A stretch of 64,000 nt of DNA from Gallionella sp. (GTDB taxonomy: Bacteria; Pseudomonadota; Gammaproteobacteria; Burkholderiales; Gallionellaceae). The translations under genes and the position numbers were made by a program. The notes beneath the pieces were generated by a model, which did not search any database, was not told the origin of the DNA, and saw nothing but the letters and a program-made list of their open reading frames with translations. Positions within the stretch are counted from its first letter, which is position 1, and each line of letters starts with the position of its first letter. Positions 56,196 to 64,000 of the stretch are shown in pieces. The DNA is taken from contig JAQTTV010000005.1 in NCBI GenBank assembly GCA_028710565.1, forward strand, positions 1-64,000, given 5' to 3'.

Positions 56196-56642
56196 TTGAC
56201 TGCATCTACCGAAATAACCAGCGTTACACCCGCAATCGAATTGCTGTACGGGCGACTTAGTACGCTCGACGCGCAAGCAACAGATCTGTGCAGACAGCAC
56301 TTTACTTTTGTCATGGCCGGAAACAAAAGCAGAGATTGGGCGCAAAAGAGCGTCTTGTTTGCTCAGGCCAGAATGCGGGATAACAGCCTGACGGTGAACT
56401 GGTATGAAATTCAGTGGTATGGCTCAAAAGCAGCAAAAACCCGCCGCATGACCAAAAAACTTATCAGGAAACAAAAAAGTGATTATGGCTATAACTTGGC
56501 GGCGCTATTCAAGTTGACCCAGCCGTGGGAGGAAGACATGGTGCGGGAGGTTGAGCTGGCGCTAAGAGACATTCGTAGAGAGGTGGCCTTCATAAGTAAA
56601 GCCATCGGACTTCTCAATCACCTCGTCAAAGAATGCAAATGA
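56196..56642 (+). CDS. MobI-like transfer accessory protein (tentative)
   Basis: A 148-residue soluble, helical, basic protein: a central VNWYEIQWYGSKAAKTRRMTKK segment and a C-terminal helix (WEEDMVREVELALRDIRREV). This shape and length resemble MobI of SXT and IncA/C, which acts at oriT next to its own gene. Similarity is from memory and weak. It is the first gene after the iterons and starts an overlapping string of genes leading to traD. Confidence 0.5.
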   Translation: MTASTEITSVTPAIELLYGRLSTLDAQATDLCRQHFTFVMAGNKSRDWAQKSVLFAQARMRDNSLTVNWYEIQWYGSKAAKTRRMTKKLIRKQKSDYGYNLAALFKLTQPWEEDMVREVELALRDIRREVAFISKAIGLLNHLVKECK

Positions 56643-56743
56643 ACGAATTCAAAACATTGGTTGGCGCCTTGGCAGCGCAGTCTTTCCGCTACAACACTTT
56701 TCGCGGTAAATGGACGGATATGCCGGAAGCGACTGGGCTATGA
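56639..56743 (+). CDS. 34-residue protein overlapping its neighbours
   Basis: ATG at 56639 overlaps the stop of the MobI-like gene (ATGA), and its own stop TGA overlaps the next ATG (56740). The chain of 4-bp overlaps argues that it is translated. The sequence (NEFKTLVGALAAQSFRYN start) has no recognised domain. Confidence 0.5.
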   Translation: MNEFKTLVGALAAQSFRYNTFRGKWTDMPEATGL

Positions 56744-56931
56744 TCCTGTCGTTTTCAAGCTGCACCCTTGCAATCTACGTTGAGTACAACATCGAAATGG
56801 CGCTTGCGATTCCTGTGGTATGGCTATCGGCGGTCTGGTTATTGGCAGCCGAGGAGGTTCATGGCAAATCAACAAGCGACTTCTATCGGCCTTATCTCTG
56901 CTTGCGATTCCAATGGGGCTTCTCCTGGTGA
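56740..56931 (+). CDS. Small membrane protein upstream of traD
   Basis: A 63-residue protein with two hydrophobic segments (about 2-15 and 18-38) and a polar, aromatic C-terminus. ATG overlaps the previous stop. The C-terminal part overlaps another hydrophobic frame (56820-57017), so one of the two may be a frame-shifted half of a longer membrane protein. Confidence 0.5.
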   Translation: MILSFSSCTLAIYVEYNIEMALAIPVVWLSAVWLLAAEEVHGKSTSDFYRPYLCLRFQWGFSW

Positions 56932-57017
56932 TGCTCGGTAGCGGTCACGAATTCCTCGAAGTGACAATGGGGATGTATATGTCGGCAGCCATGTTAACGC
57001 TCAAAGCGAGAGAGTAA
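56820..57017 (+). CDS. Overlapping small membrane frame ending at traD
   Basis: A 65-codon frame with hydrophobic segments (about 25-40 and 48-58) ending three bases before traD. It has no ribosome site at its first ATG. A TGATG overlap at 56929-56933 allows a shorter start at 56931. It could be the second half of the 56740 gene after a frameshift, natural or sequencing. Confidence 0.4.
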   Translation: MAIGGLVIGSRGGSWQINKRLLSALSLLAIPMGLLLVMLGSGHEFLEVTMGMYMSAAMLTLKARE

Positions 57018-57020
57018 TCA

Positions 57021-58838
57021 ATGAAAGCCTTTTACGAATGGGAATCACCGTGGCGACCCAACATAGAAGCAAAGATGGCCGCATCCTGGGGGCTGGCAGC
57101 AACAGCAACCTTGGTTGTCGGGAAATACATGCCTGTGCCGCTCCCGTCAAAATTCAGTGCCATTGCCATGTCTGTATGCACGGCGATGGCTGTGTATCGT
57201 GGGACGCAGGCTTGGCATCGCTATGTTGATCAGACTCGCATGGGAAATTACGGCATGGAGTTCATCACCATTCCTGAGTTGATGGACAAGACAGTGTTGG
57301 CGACCAAGAAATCATCCGTGTGGCTTGGCACGGGTTTTGACTGGACGGATGTTGAAGCACAAAAGATGCACGCGATGCTTGCCCAAGGCGTTGCTCAGAC
57401 TATTGGCAAAATCACCAACGAGCATCACTTGAACGGTGAATACTGGATACACGGGCTTGATAAAGAGACTGATCGGTTTATGGAAGTGGCCAATCTGGTC
57501 GGACATACCTTGCTGGTCGGAACGACGCGGGTGGGTAAAACCAGAATGATGGAGCTACTGATTGGTCAGGCGATCATGCGTGGCGAAACCGTCATCATCA
57601 TCGACCCGAAAGGGGATCATGCCTTGGCGGAAAATGCCAGGAAGATATGTGCGGCAATGGGATGCCCGGAGCGTTTCGTGTATTTCCATCCCGCCCACCC
57701 GGAGAAGTCCACGCCCATTGACCCGATGCGCAACTGGAATCGCCGAACTGAACTTGCCAGCCGGGTTGCTGCCCTGATTCCATCGGAAACGGGCGCAGAC
57801 CCGTTTGCGGCGTTTGGCTGGAAAGTACTGAACGATATTGTGAATGGTCTGGTGGCAACCGGCGAAAGCCCCAATCTGGTGCACTTGAAGCGTTACATAG
57901 AAGGTGGCGCGGACAACCTGTTGCTAAACACATTGCGCCATCACTTCATCGACAAGGTGGCGGATTGGGAATCGCGCTCCAGCGGGTTTGTGAAAAAAAA
58001 TCGTGACCGGATACTGGAAGCCTATATCGAATTCTACAAGCAGATCGTCATCCATGAAGCACAGTCATCAGACTTGGATGGGCTGATTTCCACCTTCGAG
58101 CACAATCGTGACCACTTCCAAAAGATGGTTGCATCGCTCATTCCGATTCTGTCCATGTTGACCTCCGATCCGCTGTCAGAGCTTTTGTCGCCCGAAGCCA
58201 AAATTGGCGATCAGAAACACGCGACCGACATGGCGAAGATCATCAACAACAACCAAGTGCTTTATCTCGGCCTCGATAGTTTGGCGGATGGCACGGTCGG
58301 GAGTGCTATAGGTTCAATTATGCTGGCTGACCTGACCGCCGTGGCCGGTGATCGCTATAACTACGGCATCAACTCAAACAAGCCGGTTAATCTCTTCATC
58401 GACGAAGCCGCAGAGGTCATCAATCAACCCACCATCCAGCTTATGAACAAAGGGGGCGGAGCGCTGTTTCGAGTGACGATTGCAACGCAGACCTTCGCGG
58501 ACTTTCCTGCGCGGCTCGGTGATGAGAACAAGGCGCGCCAGGTACTCGCCAACGTCAACAATCAGATTATTTTGCGCGTGATCGACGCGGAGACGCAACA
58601 ATACATCGCTGACAGCCTGCCCAAAATCAAAGCGAAGTCACTCAACCTGCGCTACGGTCACGGCGTTGACGCGCATGTGCAAGATGAATACCAAGCCTCG
58701 TACCAGGAATCCGTTATCGAAGAGGAGGCTGAAATTTTTCCAGCGGCCATGCTGGGGCGTCTTCCTCCACTGCACTTCATCGCAAAGATGTCTGGCGGGC
58801 GAATCATCAAAGGCAGAATTCCGATACTCAAGGATTAA
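57021..58838 (+). CDS. traD: TraD-type coupling protein (VirD4/TraG ATPase)
   Basis: A 605-residue type IV coupling protein that brings the relaxase-DNA complex to the channel. N-terminal hydrophobic region (about 20-60), Walker A GTTRVGKTR (Lys173), Walker B NLFIDEAAEV (Asp461-Glu462), and the downstream motif RVTIATQTFADF. The length and TTRVGKTR motif match the SXT/R391 and related ICE TraD proteins. It is separated from the rest of tra by the metal cargo. Confidence 0.93.
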   Translation: MKAFYEWESPWRPNIEAKMAASWGLAATATLVVGKYMPVPLPSKFSAIAMSVCTAMAVYRGTQAWHRYVDQTRMGNYGMEFITIPELMDKTVLATKKSSVWLGTGFDWTDVEAQKMHAMLAQGVAQTIGKITNEHHLNGEYWIHGLDKETDRFMEVANLVGHTLLVGTTRVGKTRMMELLIGQAIMRGETVIIIDPKGDHALAENARKICAAMGCPERFVYFHPAHPEKSTPIDPMRNWNRRTELASRVAALIPSETGADPFAAFGWKVLNDIVNGLVATGESPNLVHLKRYIEGGADNLLLNTLRHHFIDKVADWESRSSGFVKKNRDRILEAYIEFYKQIVIHEAQSSDLDGLISTFEHNRDHFQKMVASLIPILSMLTSDPLSELLSPEAKIGDQKHATDMAKIINNNQVLYLGLDSLADGTVGSAIGSIMLADLTAVAGDRYNYGINSNKPVNLFIDEAAEVINQPTIQLMNKGGGALFRVTIATQTFADFPARLGDENKARQVLANVNNQIILRVIDAETQQYIADSLPKIKAKSLNLRYGHGVDAHVQDEYQASYQESVIEEEAEIFPAAMLGRLPPLHFIAKMSGGRIIKGRIPILKD

Positions 58839-58841
58839 GGC

Positions 58842-59441
58842 ATGGCAGCCAAAAAAGAAGAGGGTGGCTTTGGCACGTTACTGGCCGTCATTGCCATTGT
58901 GGCGGCACTGGGTACATGGATGGTGATTTCCCCTGGCTACCTTATGAAGGCGCTGACGGCGGAGCGCGAGTTCTCATCGCAGCTCGGCGGACATGCTGCT
59001 GACCAGTGGATATACAGCAAGATGCTGTCTACCAGCATTGGTCAGGTAAAGGGCATTGCATCCTCCATCAAGGAAACGCAAACCATGCCGAGCATGCTAA
59101 AGAGCTGGGCGCAAGAACGTATTATTACAACGTGGTTGTGGGGTTCGCTCATCGTCTATCGTGCCAATATGCTCGTTCTGTACTGGTTTATCTTGATGCC
59201 CTTCACGATTGCGGCGACCACAGATGGATTTTGGGTAAGGGAGATCAGCACCTTTCGTTTTTCTTCTCAGTCACCGATACGGCACAGGTTTGGTGTGCTC
59301 ATCTCCACAATGACACTCGTAAGCGTGTGCGTCTGGGTGGTATTGCCAATACCGATTCCTTCGGTCGTTGCACCTTTGGCGATTGTTGCCATTGGCTTTG
59401 CGACCTGGATGTGGCTGAGTAATATGCAGAAGCGGATTTAG
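58842..59441 (+). CDS. DUF4400 / TraJ-like membrane protein
   Basis: A 199-residue protein with an N-terminal membrane helix (about 10-32) and two to three C-terminal ones (about 103-125, 148-195). It fits DUF4400, which follows traD in SXT and IncA/C elements (there called TraJ). It starts four bases after the traD stop. Role in coupling or exclusion is unknown. Confidence 0.78.
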   Translation: MAAKKEEGGFGTLLAVIAIVAALGTWMVISPGYLMKALTAEREFSSQLGGHAADQWIYSKMLSTSIGQVKGIASSIKETQTMPSMLKSWAQERIITTWLWGSLIVYRANMLVLYWFILMPFTIAATTDGFWVREISTFRFSSQSPIRHRFGVLISTMTLVSVCVWVVLPIPIPSVVAPLAIVAIGFATWMWLSNMQKRI

Positions 59442-59447
59442 CTGAAG

Positions 59448-59954
59448 ATGCTCGCCTTTACCCATGTGGCCGCAGGCTGTGCATCTTCGTTGCTCGTAGC
59501 TGAATATATGCATGCGACACCCGTGCAAACCGTACTGATTATGGCTGGCGGAATCATTGGCAGCCACTTGCCTGACATCGATCACCCTAAAAGCGCGTTC
59601 GGAAGCCGCGTTCTTCCGCTCTCTATCCCGATCTCAACCGTGTTTGGTCATCGTGGTGTCACGCATAGCCTGCTCGCTGTTGCGGGTATGTCGTGGTTGA
59701 TCTGGTGGTCGCTGTATCATTTGCACTGGCATCAAGGCTATGCCGTGCCGGTGGTGGTAGGCGTCGCGACGGGCTACTTGTCGCATCTTGCCGGGGACTG
59801 GCTAACCAACTCCGGTGTGCCGCTGCTGTGGCCAAGCAAAAGACGCTTCGTGTCGCCGCTGAAGCTATGCACGGGTGATCTGCGCGAGTACCTGTTGGCG
59901 TTTGCGATGTATGGATGGGTGATTTTTGAGTGTACGAGGGTGTTTGCGCCATGA
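59448..59954 (+). CDS. YdjM-like membrane-bound metal-dependent hydrolase
   Basis: A 168-residue membrane protein with the YdjM/DUF457 pattern: GSHLPDIDHPKSAFGSR, FGHRGVTHSLL and YLSHLAGDWLTNSGVPLLWP, supplying His/Asp metal ligands. Four hydrophobic segments. Biological substrate unknown. Its stop overlaps the next start (ATGA). Confidence 0.85.
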   Translation: MLAFTHVAAGCASSLLVAEYMHATPVQTVLIMAGGIIGSHLPDIDHPKSAFGSRVLPLSIPISTVFGHRGVTHSLLAVAGMSWLIWWSLYHLHWHQGYAVPVVVGVATGYLSHLAGDWLTNSGVPLLWPSKRRFVSPLKLCTGDLREYLLAFAMYGWVIFECTRVFAP

Positions 59955-60451
59955 TGGGTATTGCAAAACAATTTGTCGCATTGCCAATCGTGGATCATCT
60001 GCTGATCGGAATCGTTTTGGTATTCGATCTTGTCGCAGCACCAAGGCTGGGGATGTGGGCGTACAGCCTGTTCTCCTTGCCTGGCACAGCGGCGCATGAA
60101 TTTTGTCATTGGCTGATTGCGCTGTTGCTAGGCGCGAAGCCTTCATTGCCAAACTTCATCCCATCCCGCGACGGCAATGCCTGGCGGCTTGGCTCAGTCC
60201 GATCATCACCCAACCTCATCACTCTCATTCCAATTGCTTTAGCTCCATTCGCGTTGTTCCCGGTGGGCATCTGGTATGCGGTCTTTGTCATGCACCCCGC
60301 AACAGGATGGTGGTATCTGGCTCATGTATGGATTGCCAGCACTATGCTGGCCGCCAGCCTGCCATCGAAACAGGACTGGTTTGTTGCCATGCCCGCAATC
60401 GTTATTGCGCTCGTGTTGTTTTTTGCGCTGCGTGAATTGGGTCACGTTTAG
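59951..60451 (+). CDS. Membrane protein with HExxH motif (metalloprotease-like)
   Basis: A 166-residue protein with four to five hydrophobic segments and HEFCH (His49, Glu50, His53) in a membrane-proximal helix, followed by a KPSLPNFIP loop. The motif and topology resemble small M50-like site-2 proteases, but the second metal motif (NPxxD) is not seen. The ATG at 59951 overlaps the preceding stop. Confidence 0.6.
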   Translation: MMGIAKQFVALPIVDHLLIGIVLVFDLVAAPRLGMWAYSLFSLPGTAAHEFCHWLIALLLGAKPSLPNFIPSRDGNAWRLGSVRSSPNLITLIPIALAPFALFPVGIWYAVFVMHPATGWWYLAHVWIASTMLAASLPSKQDWFVAMPAIVIALVLFFALRELGHV

Positions 60452-60454
60452 AGT

Positions 60455-61888
60455 ATGCTCTTCAACTCGGCGATCTTTCTGTATGGTTTTTTGCCCGGTG
60501 CGCTACTGGCTTTCGTTATCGCGCACCAACGATACAGCGTGCGTGCGGCGCAATGGGTATTGCTGGTGGCATCCTGTGTGTTTTATGGCGCATGGGACTT
60601 GCGTTACCTCGTCATGCTGTTGCTACTGTTGTCCATCAACTTCCATCTGGGCGGATTGCTGGCACGTCGTCCGTCTGTGGCTTTGCTGTCTGGTGGGATT
60701 GCCCTTAACCTGCTGGTACTCGGTTATTTCAAGTATGCCGATTTTTTCATTGGCAATTTGAATGCGGTGGCTGGGACGCAATACCCGCTGCTGCGTGTGA
60801 TTTTGCCGCTCGGCATATCCTTTTTCATCTTCCAGAAAATCGCCTACTTGGTGGATTGTCACAAAGGGCTGGTGGCCGACCGTGATCCGCTGCGCTTCGC
60901 TATTTTCGTGATGTTTTTTCCGCAACTGATCGCCGGGCCGATTGTGCATCACGCCCAGATCATCCCTCAGTTGCAAAAAGATCGGCTGCTGCCCGATGCG
61001 CGTCGAGTGTCCGCCGGGTTGTTTTTGCTGGCAGTCGGGTTATTCAAGAAGGTGGTGATTGCCGACTGGCTGGGTGAATATGTGAACGAGCCGTTTGCGC
61101 ATGTCGCGGAGCTTCAAATCCTCGATGCCTGGACAGCGGCACTGGCTTACTCGCTCCAACTGTATTTCGATTTCTCTGCTTATTCGGAAATGGCGATGGG
61201 ATTGGCCTTGCTGTTCGGCGTGGTGCTACCGGTCAACTTCAATTCGCCCTATAAAGCTGCCAGCATCGCGGAATTTTGGCGGCGCTGGCACATCACGCTG
61301 GGGCGGTTTTTGCGTGATTATCTGTATATCCCGCTGGGTGGCAACCAGCACGGGCAGGGCAGGGCGGTCTTGGCGGCTTTGACGGTCATGGTGTTGGGCG
61401 GTCTGTGGCATGGTGCGGGCTGGACGTTCGTAGTCTGGGGCGCGATGCACGGCGTGTATTTGGCTATTCATCGAGTATGGAAATGGAGTGGGCGATTCAC
61501 GCTGCCACAACCGTTGGGCATGGCAATCACCTTCCTTGCGGTGTTGTTCGCGTGGGTGATGTTTCGCGCCGCGTCGGTAGCCGACGCAATCACGATCTGG
61601 AAAACCATGTTGGGTATGAACGGCATCGTGTTGCCATCCACCTATTTGGCATGGCTGGATGGGAGCGGCTTGAAGTTCCAACAATCGTCGTTCATCAATG
61701 GCATCGAGGTTTGGGGCATGGCGTGTCTGCTCGCGTTTGCGATGTATGCCAAAAACACTCACGAAACACTCGCCACATTTGCCAGTACCGCGCCGAGTCG
61801 CCGTTCCGCCTTCTACATATCCGCGATGATTGTGGTGTGTGTTCTGGCTTTTGGTCGCCCCACCACGTTCCTGTATTTTCAGTTCTGA
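60455..61888 (+). CDS. MBOAT-family O-acyltransferase (AlgI/DltB-like)
   Basis: A 477-residue protein with about 11 hydrophobic segments. MBOAT hallmarks are present: FGVVLPVNFNSPYKAASIAE, FWRRWHITLGRFLRDYLYIP and the catalytic histidine in GGLWHGAG (His319). Such enzymes move acyl (usually acetyl) groups across the membrane for polysaccharide or cell-wall modification. Its TGA overlaps the start of a partner gene. Confidence 0.93.
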   Translation: MLFNSAIFLYGFLPGALLAFVIAHQRYSVRAAQWVLLVASCVFYGAWDLRYLVMLLLLLSINFHLGGLLARRPSVALLSGGIALNLLVLGYFKYADFFIGNLNAVAGTQYPLLRVILPLGISFFIFQKIAYLVDCHKGLVADRDPLRFAIFVMFFPQLIAGPIVHHAQIIPQLQKDRLLPDARRVSAGLFLLAVGLFKKVVIADWLGEYVNEPFAHVAELQILDAWTAALAYSLQLYFDFSAYSEMAMGLALLFGVVLPVNFNSPYKAASIAEFWRRWHITLGRFLRDYLYIPLGGNQHGQGRAVLAALTVMVLGGLWHGAGWTFVVWGAMHGVYLAIHRVWKWSGRFTLPQPLGMAITFLAVLFAWVMFRAASVADAITIWKTMLGMNGIVLPSTYLAWLDGSGLKFQQSSFINGIEVWGMACLLAFAMYAKNTHETLATFASTAPSRRSAFYISAMIVVCVLAFGRPTTFLYFQF

Positions 61889-62886
61889 TGATGAGCAATC
61901 GTGCGTGGAATTATTGGGTTGCCGCAGCCTTTCTGTTTGGCGGACTGGTCGTGGTGATGTTCAACTACCTTGTCGATCCATACGAGGTGTTTGGACACCA
62001 TTATTTGCGCAGTGGCTACGCGGTAAACGAGCGATTCCGCAAAGTGAATCACCTGCTTCGCGGCGATGTACAGAACGATTCGTATATCCTTGGCTCATCG
62101 GTTATGGGTGTTTTCGACCCGGACGAGGCTAGCCGAATCACCGGCCATTCGTTTTACAACCTGTCCTTTTTGGCCGGCACGCCACAAGAGGCATTTGACA
62201 CGCTGCGCGCGCTTAAGCGGCATGGCAAGCCGATCAAAGAGGTGTTGATTGGCATAGATTTTTACCAGTTCTATGAGCGTCCGCACATAATGCCAACCAA
62301 CCGTCCGCATCCCGCCGTGAGTGGCGAATCCTGGCTGTCGTTCTACAGCTCATACCTGTTTGCCTCAGGGCTGTGGCAAGGGCTGACGCGCATTGCACAT
62401 CATTTACAGAGCCAACCTTCCATCTTTTTTGATGTCGATGGCACGGGGATGTATCACTTGTACGAATACGACCGCAGTCGGGTATCCAACCCCGAACAAT
62501 ACAACCGCGATCATTTTCAGCTAAACGCATGGAACGGGGCGGATATCCGCTGGGTGGAGGAGCGATTTGTTGAATTCGCGGCACTGTGTAAATGGCTGGA
62601 TGAGAACCAGATCGATGCAAAACTATTCATCCACCCGTTTTATCGGGATACGCTTGTGACGATCTCCGAGCAGTCCTACCTTGAATTCAAGGCTCGGTTG
62701 CTGAAAATACGGCCAGATATTGTAGATTTTTCGGTGGCGCGAGATATTATCCAAGACAAGCCTTGGTACTACGACAAGCGGCATTACCGGGCTGTGGTGG
62801 CAGATATGATTATGGCGGTTATGTTTCAAAATGGGGACACGTTCGTTGTGCCTGGGAGGTTAACGGCCCAGTGCTGCCGCCAGTAG
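61888..62886 (+). CDS. SGNH-like partner of the MBOAT acyltransferase
   Basis: A 332-residue protein with one N-terminal membrane helix (about 8-28) and a periplasmic domain. YILGSSVMGVF supplies the nucleophile serine (about 70-71) and YDKRHYRAV the Asp296/His299 pair, the SGNH arrangement also seen in DltD/AlgX-type partners. It would transfer the acyl group to the final acceptor. Start at 61888 overlaps the MBOAT stop. The acceptor is unknown. Confidence 0.78.
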   Translation: MMSNRAWNYWVAAAFLFGGLVVVMFNYLVDPYEVFGHHYLRSGYAVNERFRKVNHLLRGDVQNDSYILGSSVMGVFDPDEASRITGHSFYNLSFLAGTPQEAFDTLRALKRHGKPIKEVLIGIDFYQFYERPHIMPTNRPHPAVSGESWLSFYSSYLFASGLWQGLTRIAHHLQSQPSIFFDVDGTGMYHLYEYDRSRVSNPEQYNRDHFQLNAWNGADIRWVEERFVEFAALCKWLDENQIDAKLFIHPFYRDTLVTISEQSYLEFKARLLKIRPDIVDFSVARDIIQDKPWYYDKRHYRAVVADMIMAVMFQNGDTFVVPGRLTAQCCRQ

Positions 62887-62980
62887 TATGTAACATTGAT
62901 ATTGCACGATAACGTCGGCAGTGTTTTTGTGCGAATACCAAGTTATTGATTCTTTTGGATGGTGGATTCAATTCGACTTA

Positions 62981-63223
62981 TCACATCGTCTTTTTGCCAG
63001 GTGCAACTTTAGGTATATGCCCAACTAACCGACAGGTGATCCCCTCAATTTTCTCGCCTTCAACAAAACGGGTGATGTGGCAGGACATCACTTTCCCCTT
63101 TGCGGTAAGCTCTTTCAGATGTAGGTGCGCCACGGACAGAGGTATGCCGATGGCGTGTGCAATTTCTGAATCGAGTCGTTCACCGTGTTTAGTCAGGTGC
63201 TGGATGATTTGATCTGTTGGCAT
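62981..63223 (-). CDS. Small winged-helix DNA-binding protein
   Basis: An 80-residue protein with a winged-helix pattern (DQIIQHLTKHGERLDSEIAH, then IGIPLSVAHLHLKELTAKG, wing with KVMSCHITRF). It resembles FaeA/ArsR-like short regulators. It lies 55 bp downstream of the HU gene on the same strand. Target unknown. Confidence 0.65.
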   Translation of the reverse strand: MPTDQIIQHLTKHGERLDSEIAHAIGIPLSVAHLHLKELTAKGKVMSCHITRFVEGEKIEGITCRLVGHIPKVAPGKKTM

Positions 63224-63277
63224 ATATGTGGTGTGCGACCACTAGGTCACCGGCAGTCGCTTTTTCAGTTGTAATTC

Positions 63278-63559
63278 CTATTTTGAACCGTTGACGGCAG
63301 CCTTCAGCGTTGCACCAGCCTTGAATGCGGCCTGCTTGGATGCTGCAATCTTCAGTTCAGCACCTGTGGCTGGATTGCGACCGGTACGAGCAGCACGTTC
63401 GCGTACTTCAAATGTGCCAAAGCCAACCAAGGCAATGTCATCCCCAGCAGCCAAAGTTTCTGTCACTACTTCGATGAATGCTGCGATATTTCGTTCAGCT
63501 TCAGTCTTGGTGCTGCCGGTTTTTGCTGCCAGTGCGTCAATCAGTTCTTTGCGGTTCAT
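63278..63559 (-). CDS. HU-family nucleoid protein
   Basis: A 93-residue HU/IHF-type protein: MNRKELIDALAAKTGSTKTE start, GFGTFEVRERAARTGRNPATG arm with the intercalating proline, and a Lys-rich C-terminus. ATG at 63559 with AAGGATAA ribosome site; the upstream open extension is not used. On mobile elements HU-like proteins assist recombination, relaxosome or silencing. Confidence 0.93.
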   Translation of the reverse strand: MNRKELIDALAAKTGSTKTEAERNIAAFIEVVTETLAAGDDIALVGFGTFEVRERAARTGRNPATGAELKIAASKQAAFKAGATLKAAVNGSK

Positions 63560-63985
63560 TTGTTTATCCTTGTTGGTGTGGTTAAAAGCGGGGCGGATTG
63601 TTGCGGATATTGGGCTGGGTGGCAAGTGGGGGAAGATGCTCGCAGGCGAACTGCGTATGATTTTTCGGGCTGAAATATGATTGATTCCGATAAACTCATC
63701 GTTATCGCGACTCAAAATGTCGCATGTATGTGAAAGAATGCCTGCTTCAATTTTTTGATAGTACTCAACTTTGAATGTTCTAACTGCAAGTAATACAGAA
63801 CCTAGACATCGGCTTGATTAGTATAAACTCGGTTATAACGGCAAACTATCCGTTGACATGTCGTCCTCCGACACGTACTCTCATGCCAAATAGGTGCGAT
63901 CAAATGTTCGAGAGTGGCGATCTGTCACCAAGCCTTATAAGTTTTGCTTAGCCCCTCGTTTAAACAGGTGGCAATTCCCGGAGTG
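63560..63985. other. 426-bp intergenic region at the window end
   Basis: No gene is supported. It contains the HU promoter side and, near 63853-63881, a promoter facing right. Possible place for transfer-origin or regulatory sequences, but no clear nic-type motif was recognised. Confidence 0.45.
63853..63881 (+). promoter_or_regulatory. Sigma-70-type promoter with a dyad in the spacer
   Basis: TTGACA (63853-63858) and TACTCT (63876-63881) are separated by 17 bp; the spacer contains TGTCG-TCCTC-CGACA, a 5-bp-arm inverted repeat that could be a repressor site. It points to the gene entering at 63986. Confidence 0.6.
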
Positions 63986-64000
63986 ATGACGATGGAAGAC
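63986..64000 (+). CDS. Start of a truncated gene at the window end
   Basis: ATG at 63986 (or GTG at 63983) with CCCGGAG upstream starts MTMED and is cut by the window edge. Too short to identify. Given the missing relaxase and pilus genes it is a candidate for one of them, but nothing in the sequence shows this. Confidence 0.35.

Noticed and set aside
61405-62886. 493-codon frame overlapping the MBOAT gene
   Set aside because: Its first ~160 codons are an out-of-frame shadow of the MBOAT gene; the real gene starts at 61888.

Overview
The window looks like a proteobacterial chromosome, most likely a betaproteobacterium from an iron-, sulfur- or metal-rich habitat. This is an inference from protein character and gene content, not from a marker gene. 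It shows a chromosomal edge (greB, an ankyrin protein, glnB, guaB, guaA) with a large integrative and conjugative element (ICE) starting directly behind the 3' end of guaA. The first ~126 bases look like the 3' end of a group II intron whose body lies to the left.

Layout. 1-5452: host genes. 5453-9868: recombination and control module: terminator, candidate integrase arm sites, tyrosine integrase, AlpA-type factor, BRO-N protein, CI-like repressor with operator-like inverted repeats. 9869-11718: a lambda-O-style replication protein with an iteron array inside its own coding sequence, followed by a FlhD-like/FlhC-like activator pair of the kind (SetCD, AcaCD) that drives transfer of SXT/R391 ICEs and IncA/C plasmids. 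11715-26348: F-type type IV secretion genes in one direction (lytic transglycosylase fused to an OmpA-like lipoprotein, pilin, TraL, E, K, B, DsbC, TraV, TraC, TrbI, TraF, TraH, TraG). 26394-27652: convergent membrane protein (possible exclusion protein) and a VapBC pair. 28239-43461: copper/silver-type island (CusCBA-like RND system, P1B ATPase, DUF411, DUF2231, DUF2933, YHS and His-rich proteins, an HD-GYP protein), bracketed by two tandem repeat arrays in opposite orientation. 44031-54468: second metal island (CzcI-CBA-like RND system, Crp/Fnr regulator beside a cytochrome c'-like protein, CDF transporter with a divergent MerR regulator, DsrE-like protein, methyltransferase). 54715-59441: plasmid-type replication initiator with two repeat arrays, MobI-like protein, overlapping small genes, TraD coupling protein, DUF4400 protein. 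59448-62886: membrane and surface cargo, ending in an MBOAT acyltransferase and an SGNH-like partner. 62981-64000: winged-helix protein, HU, and a promoter facing a gene cut by the window end.

Working model: CI-like repressor, AlpA/Int and FlhDC-like activator decide between quiescence and excision/transfer; the F-type pore plus TraD deliver the DNA; the metal islands repay the host. A relaxase, TraW, TraU, TrbC, TraN and the right attachment site were not found, so the element almost certainly continues to the right. Two unrelated replication modules suggest a composite origin or genuine extrachromosomal replication.
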